44,224 bases of DNA from Isotricha intestinalis (Eukaryota; Ciliophora; Litostomatea; Vestibuliferida; Isotrichidae), in NCBI GenBank assembly GCA_023807065.1, contig JAJJLU010003626.1:1-44224 (forward strand), given 5' to 3'. The translations under genes were made by a program, and so were the position numbers. Each line of letters starts with the position of its first letter. The stretch's first letter is position 1. Under the pieces are notes generated by a model. It worked only from the letters and a program-made list of their open reading frames with translations. It was not told where the DNA came from and ran no database searches. Below, piece by piece: positions 7,755 to 18,400 of this stretch.

Positions 7755-10016
7755 TTATTCATTTTTTAAATGAAAAGAAACTTCCATTGTTGAAATTGGA
7801 GAAATTAAAAATGACATTATTCTAGTACTTAAATTCAATTTTTCTTGATTTGTTTTAGCTATATTTGATTTTCTAATAAGTAATTTAAGATAAAGGTCTA
7901 ATTTTTTTTCTCTTTCTAATTTTATTATTTTATATTTTATACATTTTTTTTTCCCTTCTTCTTTTTTAATTTTAATTTTATTTATATGATAAGTAACTAA
8001 TAAATTATCATTTAAGTTTTCATAATCAAATGCTTTAAAAGTTTTATCAAATATATCTTTAAACATTAAATTTTCATTCACATCATAAAATAATTTAACA
8101 TGAACTTTTGTCTTATTTCCTGTTTTTTCTGAATAAGCACAACCATTTAAAATTTTTATTATTATTTTAATAATTTCTTCATTATTAAATTCATTTTTAA
8201 ATTTTAAATAAAAATTTTCAATTGTAGAACAATAACCTAATTTAAATAAATTTAATAGTATATCATAATCTATATAAGTTTGGTAATTTAACTTAATTTT
8301 AACAAATAATAATCTCAAAGAATTATTATAATTATTAATTGAATTGAAATAATCTCTCAAATCTTCATAAAATATATTAGATAATTTAATTGAATCTAAA
8401 GATTCAAAAGGTAAATAATTGAAATCAATAATTCTTGAAATATATCCTAATTTAATTATTATATTTTGAATTATTGTTTTATCTAAATGTACTTTTCCAT
8501 ATCTTGTTAAATTTTCAGATAAATAAACATTACTTTCTATTTTTAATTGATTAAATTTTACATATATTGCTTTTCTTTCTAATAATCTAAAGAAATTGAA
8601 AATAAACAACGCAACATCAGATGAATAGTTTTTTTTATCTAATAAAAATTTTGGTAAATTCAATATAAATCTCATTTTATTACTTTTTATATTTTTTTCT
8701 AATAATAAAATTAACATTAATAAATTTTCACTAAAATCGTCAAACAATAAATCTAAAATTTTTTCTTCTTTTATTGAAATTAACTTATTTTCCTTTTTAT
8801 TTTCTAAACCATAAGCTTTTTCATATTTCCAATTAATAGTATCTTCTTTACAATCTAAAAAGTCATTTTGGGATAAACCTTCATAAAAGATTTTATTTAA
8901 TAAAATTTTTCTAAAATTAACTCCTGAACAATGAATTTCTTTAGGGAATAAATTAATATCTAATTCTTCAATGATCATAGTTTTCATTGATAAAAAGGAG
9001 AAAAGTAATACAAGAAAATTTTTAAACAATAAATTATCAACTGAATTAATATTCATTGAGAACTTTAAAATTTTTGGAATATTGAAAAAGCTATTATAGA
9101 ACATTAAATTAATTTCTTGTTTGTTATTTAAATTCATTCCTTGTTTAATAAATAAATCTTCAATTTCAATTATATAATCATCAATCTGAGTTAATGTAAG
9201 TTGGACTGAAGAACAATTTTCACATATTGTTCTTATTAATAAATAATTTGACAAAAAACAATTTATATATTCACTTGATATTTTTTTTATTTCTTCACTT
9301 TTCATTGAATAAACTGCTTTAATACCTTTTTCTTTTGTTGAATAGATTTTATTTAATCCTGAAATATTTAAGTTAATGTTTATATTTAAAACATAGGGAA
9401 ATATTATTCTATAAAAAAGATAAAATAATAAAATTTTATCTAAATCAATATAAATACTTTCATCATTTGCTATAAATTTTATTTCTTTAATGCTTTCTAA
9501 AGTCTCTAACATTTTAATTTCATTTTTATTATTTTGAGAAATTAATTCTATTAATTTATTTTTTCCTTCAAATAAATCATATAATTTTTTTTGATAATTT
9601 TTAGTATTCATAAAAGAATTAATTGAAATTATTATCAAATTTGAAATTTCTTCAATAACTCCATGAGTTAATTCTATTAAAGTTCCTGAAGCATCTATTG
9701 ATGAAAGACATTTACTATTTACTGTTTTACTTGATGATACTTGATTTTTTAATTTATCATATATATTTTTCAATATAAAAGGTAAATTTTTATTTAAATC
9801 ATCATTTATATATTTAAAGTGTTGGTTGAAAATCTTAAATTTTTCAAAATTATAATATTTTGTATTATTTCGGTTAAATTCATTTTGAGCAGTATATAAT
9901 TGACATAATTTTGTTAGAGCTTTATTTTGTTCAGAAGAATCTAAACTTTGAATAGTTCTATTTTTATGAAAATATTTAAAAAAAGTAATTGAGGAATTAT
10001 TATCCATTAAATACAA
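7755..10016 (-). CDS. Unknown large helical protein
   Basis: I do not recognise this 753-residue protein. It is mostly Leu/Ile/Asn/Lys with predicted helix-strand alternation, and a few Leu-rich stretches (for example DNLLFKNFLVLLFSFLSMK near residue 335) look like degenerate leucine-rich or helical repeats. No signal peptide, clear membrane span, Cys cluster or catalytic motif is visible. A mixed Lys/Glu segment lies near the C-terminus (HINKIKIKKEEGKKKCIKYK). The frame could start at Met1 or at Met4 (MDNNSS). Met4 would leave slightly more promoter space, since the divergent gene starts only 45 bp away from the longer form. The intact length makes a real gene certain even without a function. 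Confidence 0.75.
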   Translation of the reverse strand: MYLMDNNSSITFFKYFHKNRTIQSLDSSEQNKALTKLCQLYTAQNEFNRNNTKYYNFEKFKIFNQHFKYINDDLNKNLPFILKNIYDKLKNQVSSSKTVNSKCLSSIDASGTLIELTHGVIEEISNLIIISINSFMNTKNYQKKLYDLFEGKNKLIELISQNNKNEIKMLETLESIKEIKFIANDESIYIDLDKILLFYLFYRIIFPYVLNININLNISGLNKIYSTKEKGIKAVYSMKSEEIKKISSEYINCFLSNYLLIRTICENCSSVQLTLTQIDDYIIEIEDLFIKQGMNLNNKQEINLMFYNSFFNIPKILKFSMNINSVDNLLFKNFLVLLFSFLSMKTMIIEELDINLFPKEIHCSGVNFRKILLNKIFYEGLSQNDFLDCKEDTINWKYEKAYGLENKKENKLISIKEEKILDLLFDDFSENLLMLILLLEKNIKSNKMRFILNLPKFLLDKKNYSSDVALFIFNFFRLLERKAIYVKFNQLKIESNVYLSENLTRYGKVHLDKTIIQNIIIKLGYISRIIDFNYLPFESLDSIKLSNIFYEDLRDYFNSINNYNNSLRLLFVKIKLNYQTYIDYDILLNLFKLGYCSTIENFYLKFKNEFNNEEIIKIIIKILNGCAYSEKTGNKTKVHVKLFYDVNENLMFKDIFDKTFKAFDYENLNDNLLVTYHINKIKIKKEEGKKKCIKYKIIKLEREKKLDLYLKLLIRKSNIAKTNQEKLNLSTRIMSFLISPISTMEVSFHLKNE

Positions 10017-10061
10017 AAAAATAAAAAATAAATATTTTCAAATTAAAATTAAATTTACAAA

Positions 10062-13000
10062 ATGGAAAATAAAGAGATTTTTTATTTAAATCCACAAAAT
10101 CAAAATTTAAAAAGATCAAATTCTTGTGAAAATATAAAAATAGATAATTCGAGACCAAATTTAAAAATAAAACAGGATAATTTTTATGGAAAAAATTCAA
10201 CAAATAAAAAATCAAAACATTATTCAATAGATAGAAATAACTTTAATCCAAATTTACCTCAATTAGTAATTCCTTCTAATTTTTTAGAAGAAATGTATAT
10301 AAAATATTCTAAAAGTCTTCAAAGATATTTTTTAGAAAATAGAGAAGGAATGAAACTTCAAGGAAATAAATATTTCCAAAATATAACAATTGATCAATTC
10401 ATAAAAGAAAGACCTAATTCTCAGAGAAAATATTTAAATATTTTAAAAAATTCTAAAAATACAAATTTTCAAGATAGTTTAATATTAAATTATTCAAATT
10501 TAAATAAAAATGAAATAGGGAATAAAATAAATGGAGAAGATTTTTTCTTAACTCCTTTACCAAATAAAAGTAGAAAATTATTAAATACTATAAAAGAAAA
10601 AAATGATTTTTTATTTGCAGAAAGAGCTGCAGTTATGATGAGAACTTTTGAATATACTCATGGAATAAGATCTAATGTTGGAATCAATGAATTACAAAAA
10701 ATGATGGAAGAACAAAAACAAAAATTAATTAATATTATGGTTGATGCAGTTTATAAAATTCAAAATTGGTGGAAAAAAATTAAAGAGAAAAAAAAGAGAA
10801 AAGAAAGAATTAAAAGAAATAAAGAAAATGAAAATTTTTCTCAAAAAATGAATGAATATCAAAAAGTTTTAAATAGAAAAAAAATTGGAATTGTTATTAA
10901 TAAATTGTTTAATTATTGTATGAAAAAAACAATTAAAAGTAAAAAATATTGTTTTAAAAAGTTGTTTAAATTTTCTCAATATCAAATAAAAAAAATATAT
11001 TATTTGTATGATTGGGTTAGTAATATTAGAATTTGTAAAGGAAGAAGATTAGAATTCTTATCCAATAAAATTAATAATAATACTATAATTTTTAAGAAAG
11101 GTAATTTTGAAAGAAATTATTATTTCACAAAATATAAATTTTCTAATAAGAAAGATTCTCCTTTAAGTATTGATGAACAAAAGAAAAAAATTCAAATATT
11201 ACAAAATTGTATTAAAAAGTTTCTTCATTATAAAAAAATAAAAGAAGTAGCTGATAAAATTAAAAAGGAAAGTTTTAATGAGTCTATTGAACATAATGCA
11301 AAAGATATAAATTTTGTTAAATTTTTAAATTCAAATAATAAAAATTTGAAAACCATTCGTTGTACAAAAAGAGAAAATTCTTTTGAAAATAATAATGATA
11401 ATGATAATGATTCAATAATCAATTATAATGAAAAAAAGAATTTAAACAATAATCAAGATTTTGGATTATTAGATTTAAATATTACTGACAATCAAAATAA
11501 GAATAATCTTAATTTAATAAAAGGAAATAATAATAATAATAATATTAACAATGATAATAATATTGAAAATAATAAAAATAATAATTATAAAAATGATAAT
11601 GATAAAAATAATAACAAAAAAAAATTAAAATGTATTTCCACTCAAAACTCTGAAAAAAAGAATTCAAAAAATTCAAAAACAAAACCACAATATACCACAA
11701 TGCCTTTATTATTTATCAATCAAAAAAAGGAAATTGATATTTCAAATAATTATAACCCAGAGAAAACCAGTAATATTTCACCATCTAAAATTTCAAAAAA
11801 AATAATTTCAACATTAAATTTTAATAGAATTCAAAATAAAGAAAAAAATGGGAATTCACTAATTCCTAAATCTAAAGTTAATAAATTTGTTGCTGATGTC
11901 CCAAAATCAGGAAGAGATAAAAGAAATTCAATTAATAAAAGTTTAATATTCAAAAAAAACTCATTAAATAATAATTCCATTACAAAAAATAGTATGAGAG
12001 AAGATGAAAGTAAACAAAATAAAACTTCTTATTCTTCAAAAGGAAATGAAATTAAATTAATTGTTTATGAAAATGAGAATGATAAGAATAATAACGAAGA
12101 TAAAAAATTTAATAATATATATTATAAAGAAGAGAAAAAAAATTTTCAAAATCAATTAAAGAGAAAAGACTCTAAATCTAAAATAAAAAATTCAATTGAT
12201 TCTGAAAAAATAGTTAATTCAATTATTGAAAATAAAAAAAAAGAATTAGATGAAATGAAGAATATTAGTTTAAATAGAGAACTATCTCATAGAAGTAATA
12301 GTAGTCTTCAAATTAATCAAATGATACAAAAATTTCCTAGTTTAAATAGAAATTTATCTAAGGATAAATTAGATACATATAATGAAAAATCAAATGAAAA
12401 TTTAGATAATAATCTAAATGAAAAAAAAGATGAATTAATAAAAAAAAATAGAAATTCAAGTGTAAAAAATATTCCTCATCCTCATTTGAATAAATCAAAT
12501 AATACTAAAGAAAATATAAACCTTAAAAACTTAATTTCTGAAAACAATAAAGAAAATTTACCTTCTGTGGAATCTTTAATTCCAGGATTATTACTTTATC
12601 ATTCTTTATTTAATTCTATTCAAAAACCTTATCCTAATAATATTTGCTATATTTCTAAAATTAATAAAGGAAATAAAATATTATTAACTTTTAAAAAGAT
12701 TTTTGATATTATAGATAGAAAGATATTTAAAATTAAAAATGAAAAATTTTTATTAGGAAAGTATTTAATTATATGGAAAAATAATATTCAAAAATCTTTT
12801 AAACTGAAAAGTTTAATTATCAAATATGATTATATTTTAAGTTTAAAGAAATCTTTAATTAAATGGATAAAATATGTAAATAATATTTCAAAATTAGTGT
12901 CATTAATTGTTAAATTAAATAAGAAAAAAATTGTAATGAAACACTTAATTCATTGGAAAAATAAAAATAATACAATTTTAAATTTTCAAAAAACAATAGA

Positions 13001-13643
13001 AAAATTTTTAAAAAAAAAAAATAAAAATCTTTTAAAAGACTATTTAAATATTTGGTATAAAATAATAATATTAGAAACACAACAGCCATATATATATTCA
13101 CAAACTATAAGAAGTATAAGTTCAGAACAAAATAATCATCACTCTCAGCATTTTTCATATTATTGTAAGATCAATAAATCAAATAATGAAAATGATTATC
13201 TTACAATTAGAATATGTTTAGGATATAAACTTTTATTAAAAATATTTTCAAGAGGAATTCTTCATTTATTTTTAATAAAACTAAAAAATAGAAGAAGAGG
13301 GAAGAAAAAAGCAAAAACAAATATTTATACAAGAAGAAATACTAAGGTACATTTAGAACTTTTAAATATGAATTTGAAATTATTTCATTGTTTAAATTCA
13401 ATTATAAAAAAGAAATTTTATTTTGAATTTTTTCATAGATTATTATATATATCATTGAATATTAATAAAAATATAGAATATAATCTTGAGACAAATAATA
13501 AATGTAATTTAATAAGAGAAGGATTTAAAAGAGGATATTTTCAAATATTAAATAACATTTTAACAATAAGATTTAATTATTTATATATTGATTCTAATTT
13601 AAAATTTGAAGATTTTGTTAAAAGAATATTGACTAATTCTTAA
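10062..13643 (+). CDS. Sfi1-like centrin-binding protein with IQ motifs
   Basis: This 1193-residue protein is probably a centrosome, basal-body or contractile-fibre scaffold. Near residues 227-250 an IQ-type motif is visible (AVYKIQNWWKKIKEKKKRK). A second helical IQ-like stretch lies near 376-395 (IQILQNCIKKFLHYKKIKE). After a disordered Asn/Lys-rich middle of about 400 residues, regular Trp-centred helices appear: YLIIWKNN (W905), SLIKWIKY (W935), HLIHWKNK (W965) and YLNIWYKI (W998), spaced 30, 30 and 33 residues. This matches the approximately 33-residue Sfi1 repeat that binds centrin. A further Trp (W318) sits in a similar context earlier. Centrin-Sfi1 filaments are abundant in ciliates, where they form contractile and basal-body-linked structures. 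The exact location is inference. The Asn tract near residues 480-520 is typical low complexity. Confidence 0.75.
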   Translation: MENKEIFYLNPQNQNLKRSNSCENIKIDNSRPNLKIKQDNFYGKNSTNKKSKHYSIDRNNFNPNLPQLVIPSNFLEEMYIKYSKSLQRYFLENREGMKLQGNKYFQNITIDQFIKERPNSQRKYLNILKNSKNTNFQDSLILNYSNLNKNEIGNKINGEDFFLTPLPNKSRKLLNTIKEKNDFLFAERAAVMMRTFEYTHGIRSNVGINELQKMMEEQKQKLINIMVDAVYKIQNWWKKIKEKKKRKERIKRNKENENFSQKMNEYQKVLNRKKIGIVINKLFNYCMKKTIKSKKYCFKKLFKFSQYQIKKIYYLYDWVSNIRICKGRRLEFLSNKINNNTIIFKKGNFERNYYFTKYKFSNKKDSPLSIDEQKKKIQILQNCIKKFLHYKKIKEVADKIKKESFNESIEHNAKDINFVKFLNSNNKNLKTIRCTKRENSFENNNDNDNDSIINYNEKKNLNNNQDFGLLDLNITDNQNKNNLNLIKGNNNNNNINNDNNIENNKNNNYKNDNDKNNNKKKLKCISTQNSEKKNSKNSKTKPQYTTMPLLFINQKKEIDISNNYNPEKTSNISPSKISKKIISTLNFNRIQNKEKNGNSLIPKSKVNKFVADVPKSGRDKRNSINKSLIFKKNSLNNNSITKNSMREDESKQNKTSYSSKGNEIKLIVYENENDKNNNEDKKFNNIYYKEEKKNFQNQLKRKDSKSKIKNSIDSEKIVNSIIENKKKELDEMKNISLNRELSHRSNSSLQINQMIQKFPSLNRNLSKDKLDTYNEKSNENLDNNLNEKKDELIKKNRNSSVKNIPHPHLNKSNNTKENINLKNLISENNKENLPSVESLIPGLLLYHSLFNSIQKPYPNNICYISKINKGNKILLTFKKIFDIIDRKIFKIKNEKFLLGKYLIIWKNNIQKSFKLKSLIIKYDYILSLKKSLIKWIKYVNNISKLVSLIVKLNKKKIVMKHLIHWKNKNNTILNFQKTIEKFLKKKNKNLLKDYLNIWYKIIILETQQPYIYSQTIRSISSEQNNHHSQHFSYYCKINKSNNENDYLTIRICLGYKLLLKIFSRGILHLFLIKLKNRRRGKKKAKTNIYTRRNTKVHLELLNMNLKLFHCLNSIIKKKFYFEFFHRLLYISLNINKNIEYNLETNNKCNLIREGFKRGYFQILNNILTIRFNYLYIDSNLKFEDFVKRILTNS

Positions 13644-13731
13644 TAAAAATAATATTCTTTTTGTAAATAATTTTTTCATTTAAAATAAAATTTTAAAAAA
13701 TAATATTATACATAAATATACATTAATTTAT

Positions 13732-15090
13732 TTAATTATAATCAAAAGTAATCCCTCCATATAATTGAGTAGTTTTACTTCTAATATCATCTCTATCATA
13801 ATTTTTAGAATCTTCTTTAAATTGTTGAGGATTAGGAGCAGCATGCTCATAACTTTTTTTTAAATCAGAATTAAACATAACATTATATACAGCATCATTT
13901 TTTGGATTTCCTCCATAATATTTTTTTTTATCATAAATATTATTAAAAGACCTTGGTCTAGACATATTATTAACTTGGCCTTTATAAATATCACTATATT
14001 TGGGATCATTTCTAATTTCACTATACAATTTTTTTTTTAAACTTTCCATATCATTATAATCACCATCATTAATATCAGATCTTAAAGAAATAGGTTTATC
14101 TCTATAATTATCATTAAAATTATTATTCCTATTATAATTTACAATTTTTCTTTTTCTCCTATAATTAATATTCCCTACACCTAAATCATTATTATTATAA
14201 GAAACACCTTTCCTAAATAAATTATAATAATTTTCTTTCCCACCTACTTTAGCTCCTCCCATTTCATCAACATCTCTAACTAAATCTCTTAAAGGTTTAT
14301 ATCTATCAGGTAATAATTGAATTTTAGTTTTAGGATTTCTATCTAATTGTTTAATTAATTTTTTTAATAATTTAGTAGTTTCATCATTATTACAACCATT
14401 ACATTTCCCACAACCATGACAAGATTCACATTTATTAACAATAGGTGGATTTTCAACAACAGGATATTCTTTATTATCTTTTTTAGGACAATAATTTTCC
14501 CAAGGTTCTTTTTGAATATTATATGAATTATGACATTGGAAACAAACAATATGTTCAGCATCTTTTCTAACTTTATTTTCAGTTTGACAAAAAGGACAAG
14601 TTATAACAGCATAAACATAAGGAACATATAAATCAAAATGATTCATATTATCATTTAATCTTATTGCACTATCAACATTATCTTCAGTTCCAGGAACTCT
14701 ATTTATTTTACCACAATTTGTACATTTTACTACAGACCATTCATCTTTAACCATTAATACACTTGCACAATTCCAACAAACCATTGTTTTTTCACCGTGA
14801 ATATTAGGAATTTTCTGATTTTCAGATAATGGATATTTTGGAAATTGATCTTTTGTGTTGTTTTCCATTGTTGGTATTAATGATGTTGGAAAACGAACTG
14901 TTGGATGGTATACTCCTTGAAAATTTTTTGTTAAATCATATGAATTTATATCAAATTGACCTTCTTGATTTTGGTTTTCTGGATTTTCAGGATTTCCATT
15001 TTCTGGGTTTAATACTGGTTCTGCTTCTATTATTTTTGGTTGAGGAGATGACTGGGGAATAGGCTCTTGAGGGTTTTCTGGGTTTTGCAT
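13732..15090 (-). CDS. Tandem zinc-ribbon protein with a cysteine ladder
   Basis: This 452-residue protein begins with a Pro/Gln/Asn/Glu-rich disordered arm (about 1-60, repeating NPEN and PENPQ-like units). Two zinc ribbons of identical spacing follow: C105-x2-C108...C123-x2-C126 and C165-x2-C168...C183-x2-C186, each CX2C-X14-CX2C. A ladder of five Cys three residues apart then occurs (C221, C224, C227, C230, C233). The remaining 220 residues are Asn/Tyr/Arg-rich and unstructured. CX2C ribbons of this kind are found in LSD1-type fingers and TMEM55-type phosphatases, but I see no membrane span and no CX5R catalytic loop, so I do not assign either. Zinc or another metal is the likely ligand. 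The role is unknown. Confidence 0.75.
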   Translation of the reverse strand: MQNPENPQEPIPQSSPQPKIIEAEPVLNPENGNPENPENQNQEGQFDINSYDLTKNFQGVYHPTVRFPTSLIPTMENNTKDQFPKYPLSENQKIPNIHGEKTMVCWNCASVLMVKDEWSVVKCTNCGKINRVPGTEDNVDSAIRLNDNMNHFDLYVPYVYAVITCPFCQTENKVRKDAEHIVCFQCHNSYNIQKEPWENYCPKKDNKEYPVVENPPIVNKCESCHGCGKCNGCNNDETTKLLKKLIKQLDRNPKTKIQLLPDRYKPLRDLVRDVDEMGGAKVGGKENYYNLFRKGVSYNNNDLGVGNINYRRKRKIVNYNRNNNFNDNYRDKPISLRSDINDGDYNDMESLKKKLYSEIRNDPKYSDIYKGQVNNMSRPRSFNNIYDKKKYYGGNPKNDAVYNVMFNSDLKKSYEHAAPNPQQFKEDSKNYDRDDIRSKTTQLYGGITFDYN

Positions 15091-15410
15091 TTTTTTTTAT
15101 TATATATTTGGTTAGTTTTTTTAAATTAATTTTTGTTTTTTTTATTATTAAATTATTTCTTTATTTTTTTAGGATTAAATATAATGATAAAATGAAAAAT
15201 ATTACATATAATATTTTCCCTTTAATTAAGCAGGAACTTTTTTTAAAAAAATATCGAATTTCTTTTTGTATTTACATTTCAAAAGAATAAAAACAAAAAT
15301 AAAATAATTAATAAAATATTTAAAAATTTTCAATAAATATATAATAAATTTAATTAAATTTATTTCTATTTAAACAATTAAATTCTTCAATATAATATGA
15401 AAATATCTAT
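15091..15410. other. Intergenic region between two minus-strand genes
   Basis: These 320 bp contain the promoter side of the zinc-ribbon gene and the 3' flank of the giant gene. The base composition is A/T with no recognisable RNA. A 60-codon plus-strand frame at 15108-15290 has the composition of translated A/T-rich DNA and is not supported. Confidence 0.45.
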
Positions 15411-18400
15411 TTATATCTTAAATTTTTTTTCAATTTTCAATAAAATTTTATATAATTCATATGTATTATTTATTAAAATTTCTTCAGGAAAATCTCTAGA
15501 AAAATTATCTATTTGTTCTTCTGTAATTGAAATATTCCAAAAATCATTTCTAACAATATACAAAACTAAATTAAATTTACTTTCAATATCTGTTAATAGG
15601 CATCTGACAGTAAATCTTTTTACAGCATTTATTGTTTGATTTAAAGAAGGATAAATATTATTATTTTCAGGTTGAAACATTTCTTCTAAATTTTTAACAA
15701 TCTTTTCTTCATTTTCAATTTTTTTTTTAAAATCAGGTGAAATTGTTTCAATTATATTTTCAAAAACAAAATTTTCTAATAACTCATAAAAATCAATTAT
15801 ATTACATAATAAGATTTCTTGCAAGTAAAATAATTGAACTAAGAAAGTCGCAGAAATATTTTTTGAAAAAATATATAATTTTAAATTTTGATTTTTATCA
15901 ATTTCATTTTCGAATTTTAATTGACAACAAACAATTTGAGTTTCAATGTAAATATCATTTATTTCAGAATATGGTTTTTTTGATAAATCTTCTTTTATTT
16001 TTTCAAATAATTTAATTTCTAAATTTTCTTGAGGAATTTCCTCTGATATTATTTGAATGAAATTACTATGTTGATTTAAATTAAATGAAAGCAATTCATA
16101 ATTATATTGAATCACATCTAGATTTTCATAATCACATTTTTTAATTTTATGAATTAATATCAATTCATTTTTAATATCATTATTTATTTTTTCTAATGAG
16201 TAAATAATTGAACTATCAGAAGAATTAAAATCAAAAAAAAAAGTTTCATAATATTTTATTTTTTCCTTAAAATTAAAAGAAAATATTTCATCTTTTGATA
16301 ACATTTGAATAGGATAAATTTTTTCATCAAATTCAACAGTATTGTCACATTGTTGAATATCTTCAATAATTTCATTTTGAATTTGACCTAAAAATTGATA
16401 AGCACATGCTAAATACATTCCACCACCAATTTCTTTATCATCACATAAAAGGTAAGTAACAGGCATATCTAAAGTCATTTCCTTTAATTTTGGTAATACT
16501 TTACATTTATATTGTGTACATCCGTATGATATATTTTTCCATGATTTTTCAAAATTTTTCCATAAATAAATGTTATTTTCAGTAAAAATTTCTTTTATTA
16601 AATGACTCTTTGAATCTTTTCTACTTAATTTATAATTGTAAAATACTAATAAATACTTTGATAAAGCATTTATGTTTATTAAATTATATAATAAAGAAAT
16701 TTGGTCTTTGTATTTATTTAATAGAATAATATAGTGATAATTTTGTGTTGATGAAATTTTCACTATTTCATCCCAATCAAATGAAAATTTGTATGAAATA
16801 TTTTGGTTTATAAAAGTATATAAAGGAAAAAGATCTTTATTATATTTACTTATTTCTCTATTATTTGCTGTGGAATTTAAAATTTTTAAATATATATTAC
16901 CTGAAATTGCATATTTAGAAATAAATTTTTCTGAAATTGTTTTGAAATTTTGAATTGAAAATTGGATTTTTCCTTCAAATTTTTTTTCAAAATGATTTCT
17001 TGATTCATAGGTCTCAAAATTAATATCTTTACTTCCTTCTATTATTAATTGTTCAAATAAATGTAAAAGAATTATATAAGAATTAAAATTATCATTTAAA
17101 ATGTTTTTAATGGTCTCAAATGCATTATCAATATGTAACCTTAAATAATTCTCTTTACTCAAATTACTTTTTATTTTTGAATATATATTATCATATAATT
17201 GTTCTTCAAAAACAAAGAAAGAATGAAAAACAATAGAATAAAAGCAAATACTAAATTCACTAATTCCTCTTATATTAAATAACTCATTTTGTAGATTATA
17301 TCCTTTATTTCTTTTTAATTTCATTTTTAAATCTTGTAATAAATTTTCTTTTTTAACTTTACTTCTATTATCAACATTAATTAAACATCTTGAAGTAGGA
17401 ACTAATTTATGTTTACTAATAGCTCCTATATCAATTGAGCATATTGGACATTTTTCTTTTACCATTGGTCTAGTACAATTTCCTATTAAATATAAATAAC
17501 CACATTGACATTCATATAATCCATCAATTTTACCAAATCTTTGAAAATCATTTTCTACTTGAACAATTATTTCTTCTCTATGGTCATCTTGAGGATCATT
17601 TGAATTTCCAGGAATAAAATAATTTGAATATGTATTTTGAATATTTGAAAAGAATATATTTATAAATGAATAATTATTTTTCCCAAATATTGATGATAAA
17701 TACAGGGAATATAACATATTCATAAAAATTTTTAAACCTATATCTTTTGATTTTTCATTTAATGATAAATAATCTATTTGAGTTTGAGATTGAGAATCTT
17801 TAAAATTTGAAACCAAATTTTTAATATATTTTAAACCTTCTATGGTATAAATTTTTTTTAAAATTTCTATCAATTCATTATTACTTTCATCCAAAAATAA
17901 TTGTGTTGAATTTTGTAAAAAATTACTTTGAAGAAATTTTGCATTTGTATATGATAAATAATTATTTATAATTATATATTCTAATATACAATATTTTATC
18001 GGAGAATTATTTTCATTTCTTTCAACAAAATCTATAAAATTTCGAATATTTCCTTCATTTGGTTCTTTAATTAAATTTTCTATTATTGGTTCTACTTCTT
18101 TTCTTTCTTTTTCAAATATACTTAAATGAGGATTTAATTCCAACAAATTATTTTCTATTTCAAATTGAGCTTTAGGCAACCATGTGATTTTACATATTTT
18201 TTCTAAATTAAAATTTAATAAATTTGAAGGATTTATACTTTTCTTTGAAATTATAATTTTTAAAATATAAATTTTTAAATTCTGAATTAAAGGGATATCT
18301 CCTTTATTTAATAAGAAATTATTAATTTCAGATAAAATATTATTTGGATCTTCTTCTTCATTAAATTTTTCTTCTTCTGATAATAATCTTACACAATATA

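Noticed and set aside
11228..11422. 64-codon minus-strand frame within the Sfi1-like gene
   Set aside because: Antisense shadow of a real gene; Leu/Ser/Phe-rich as expected.
14829..15062. 77-codon plus-strand frame
   Set aside because: Antisense to the Pro/Asn/Glu-rich arm of the zinc-ribbon protein.
15737..16015. 92-codon plus-strand frame
   Set aside because: Antisense to the C-terminal part of the RNF213-like gene.
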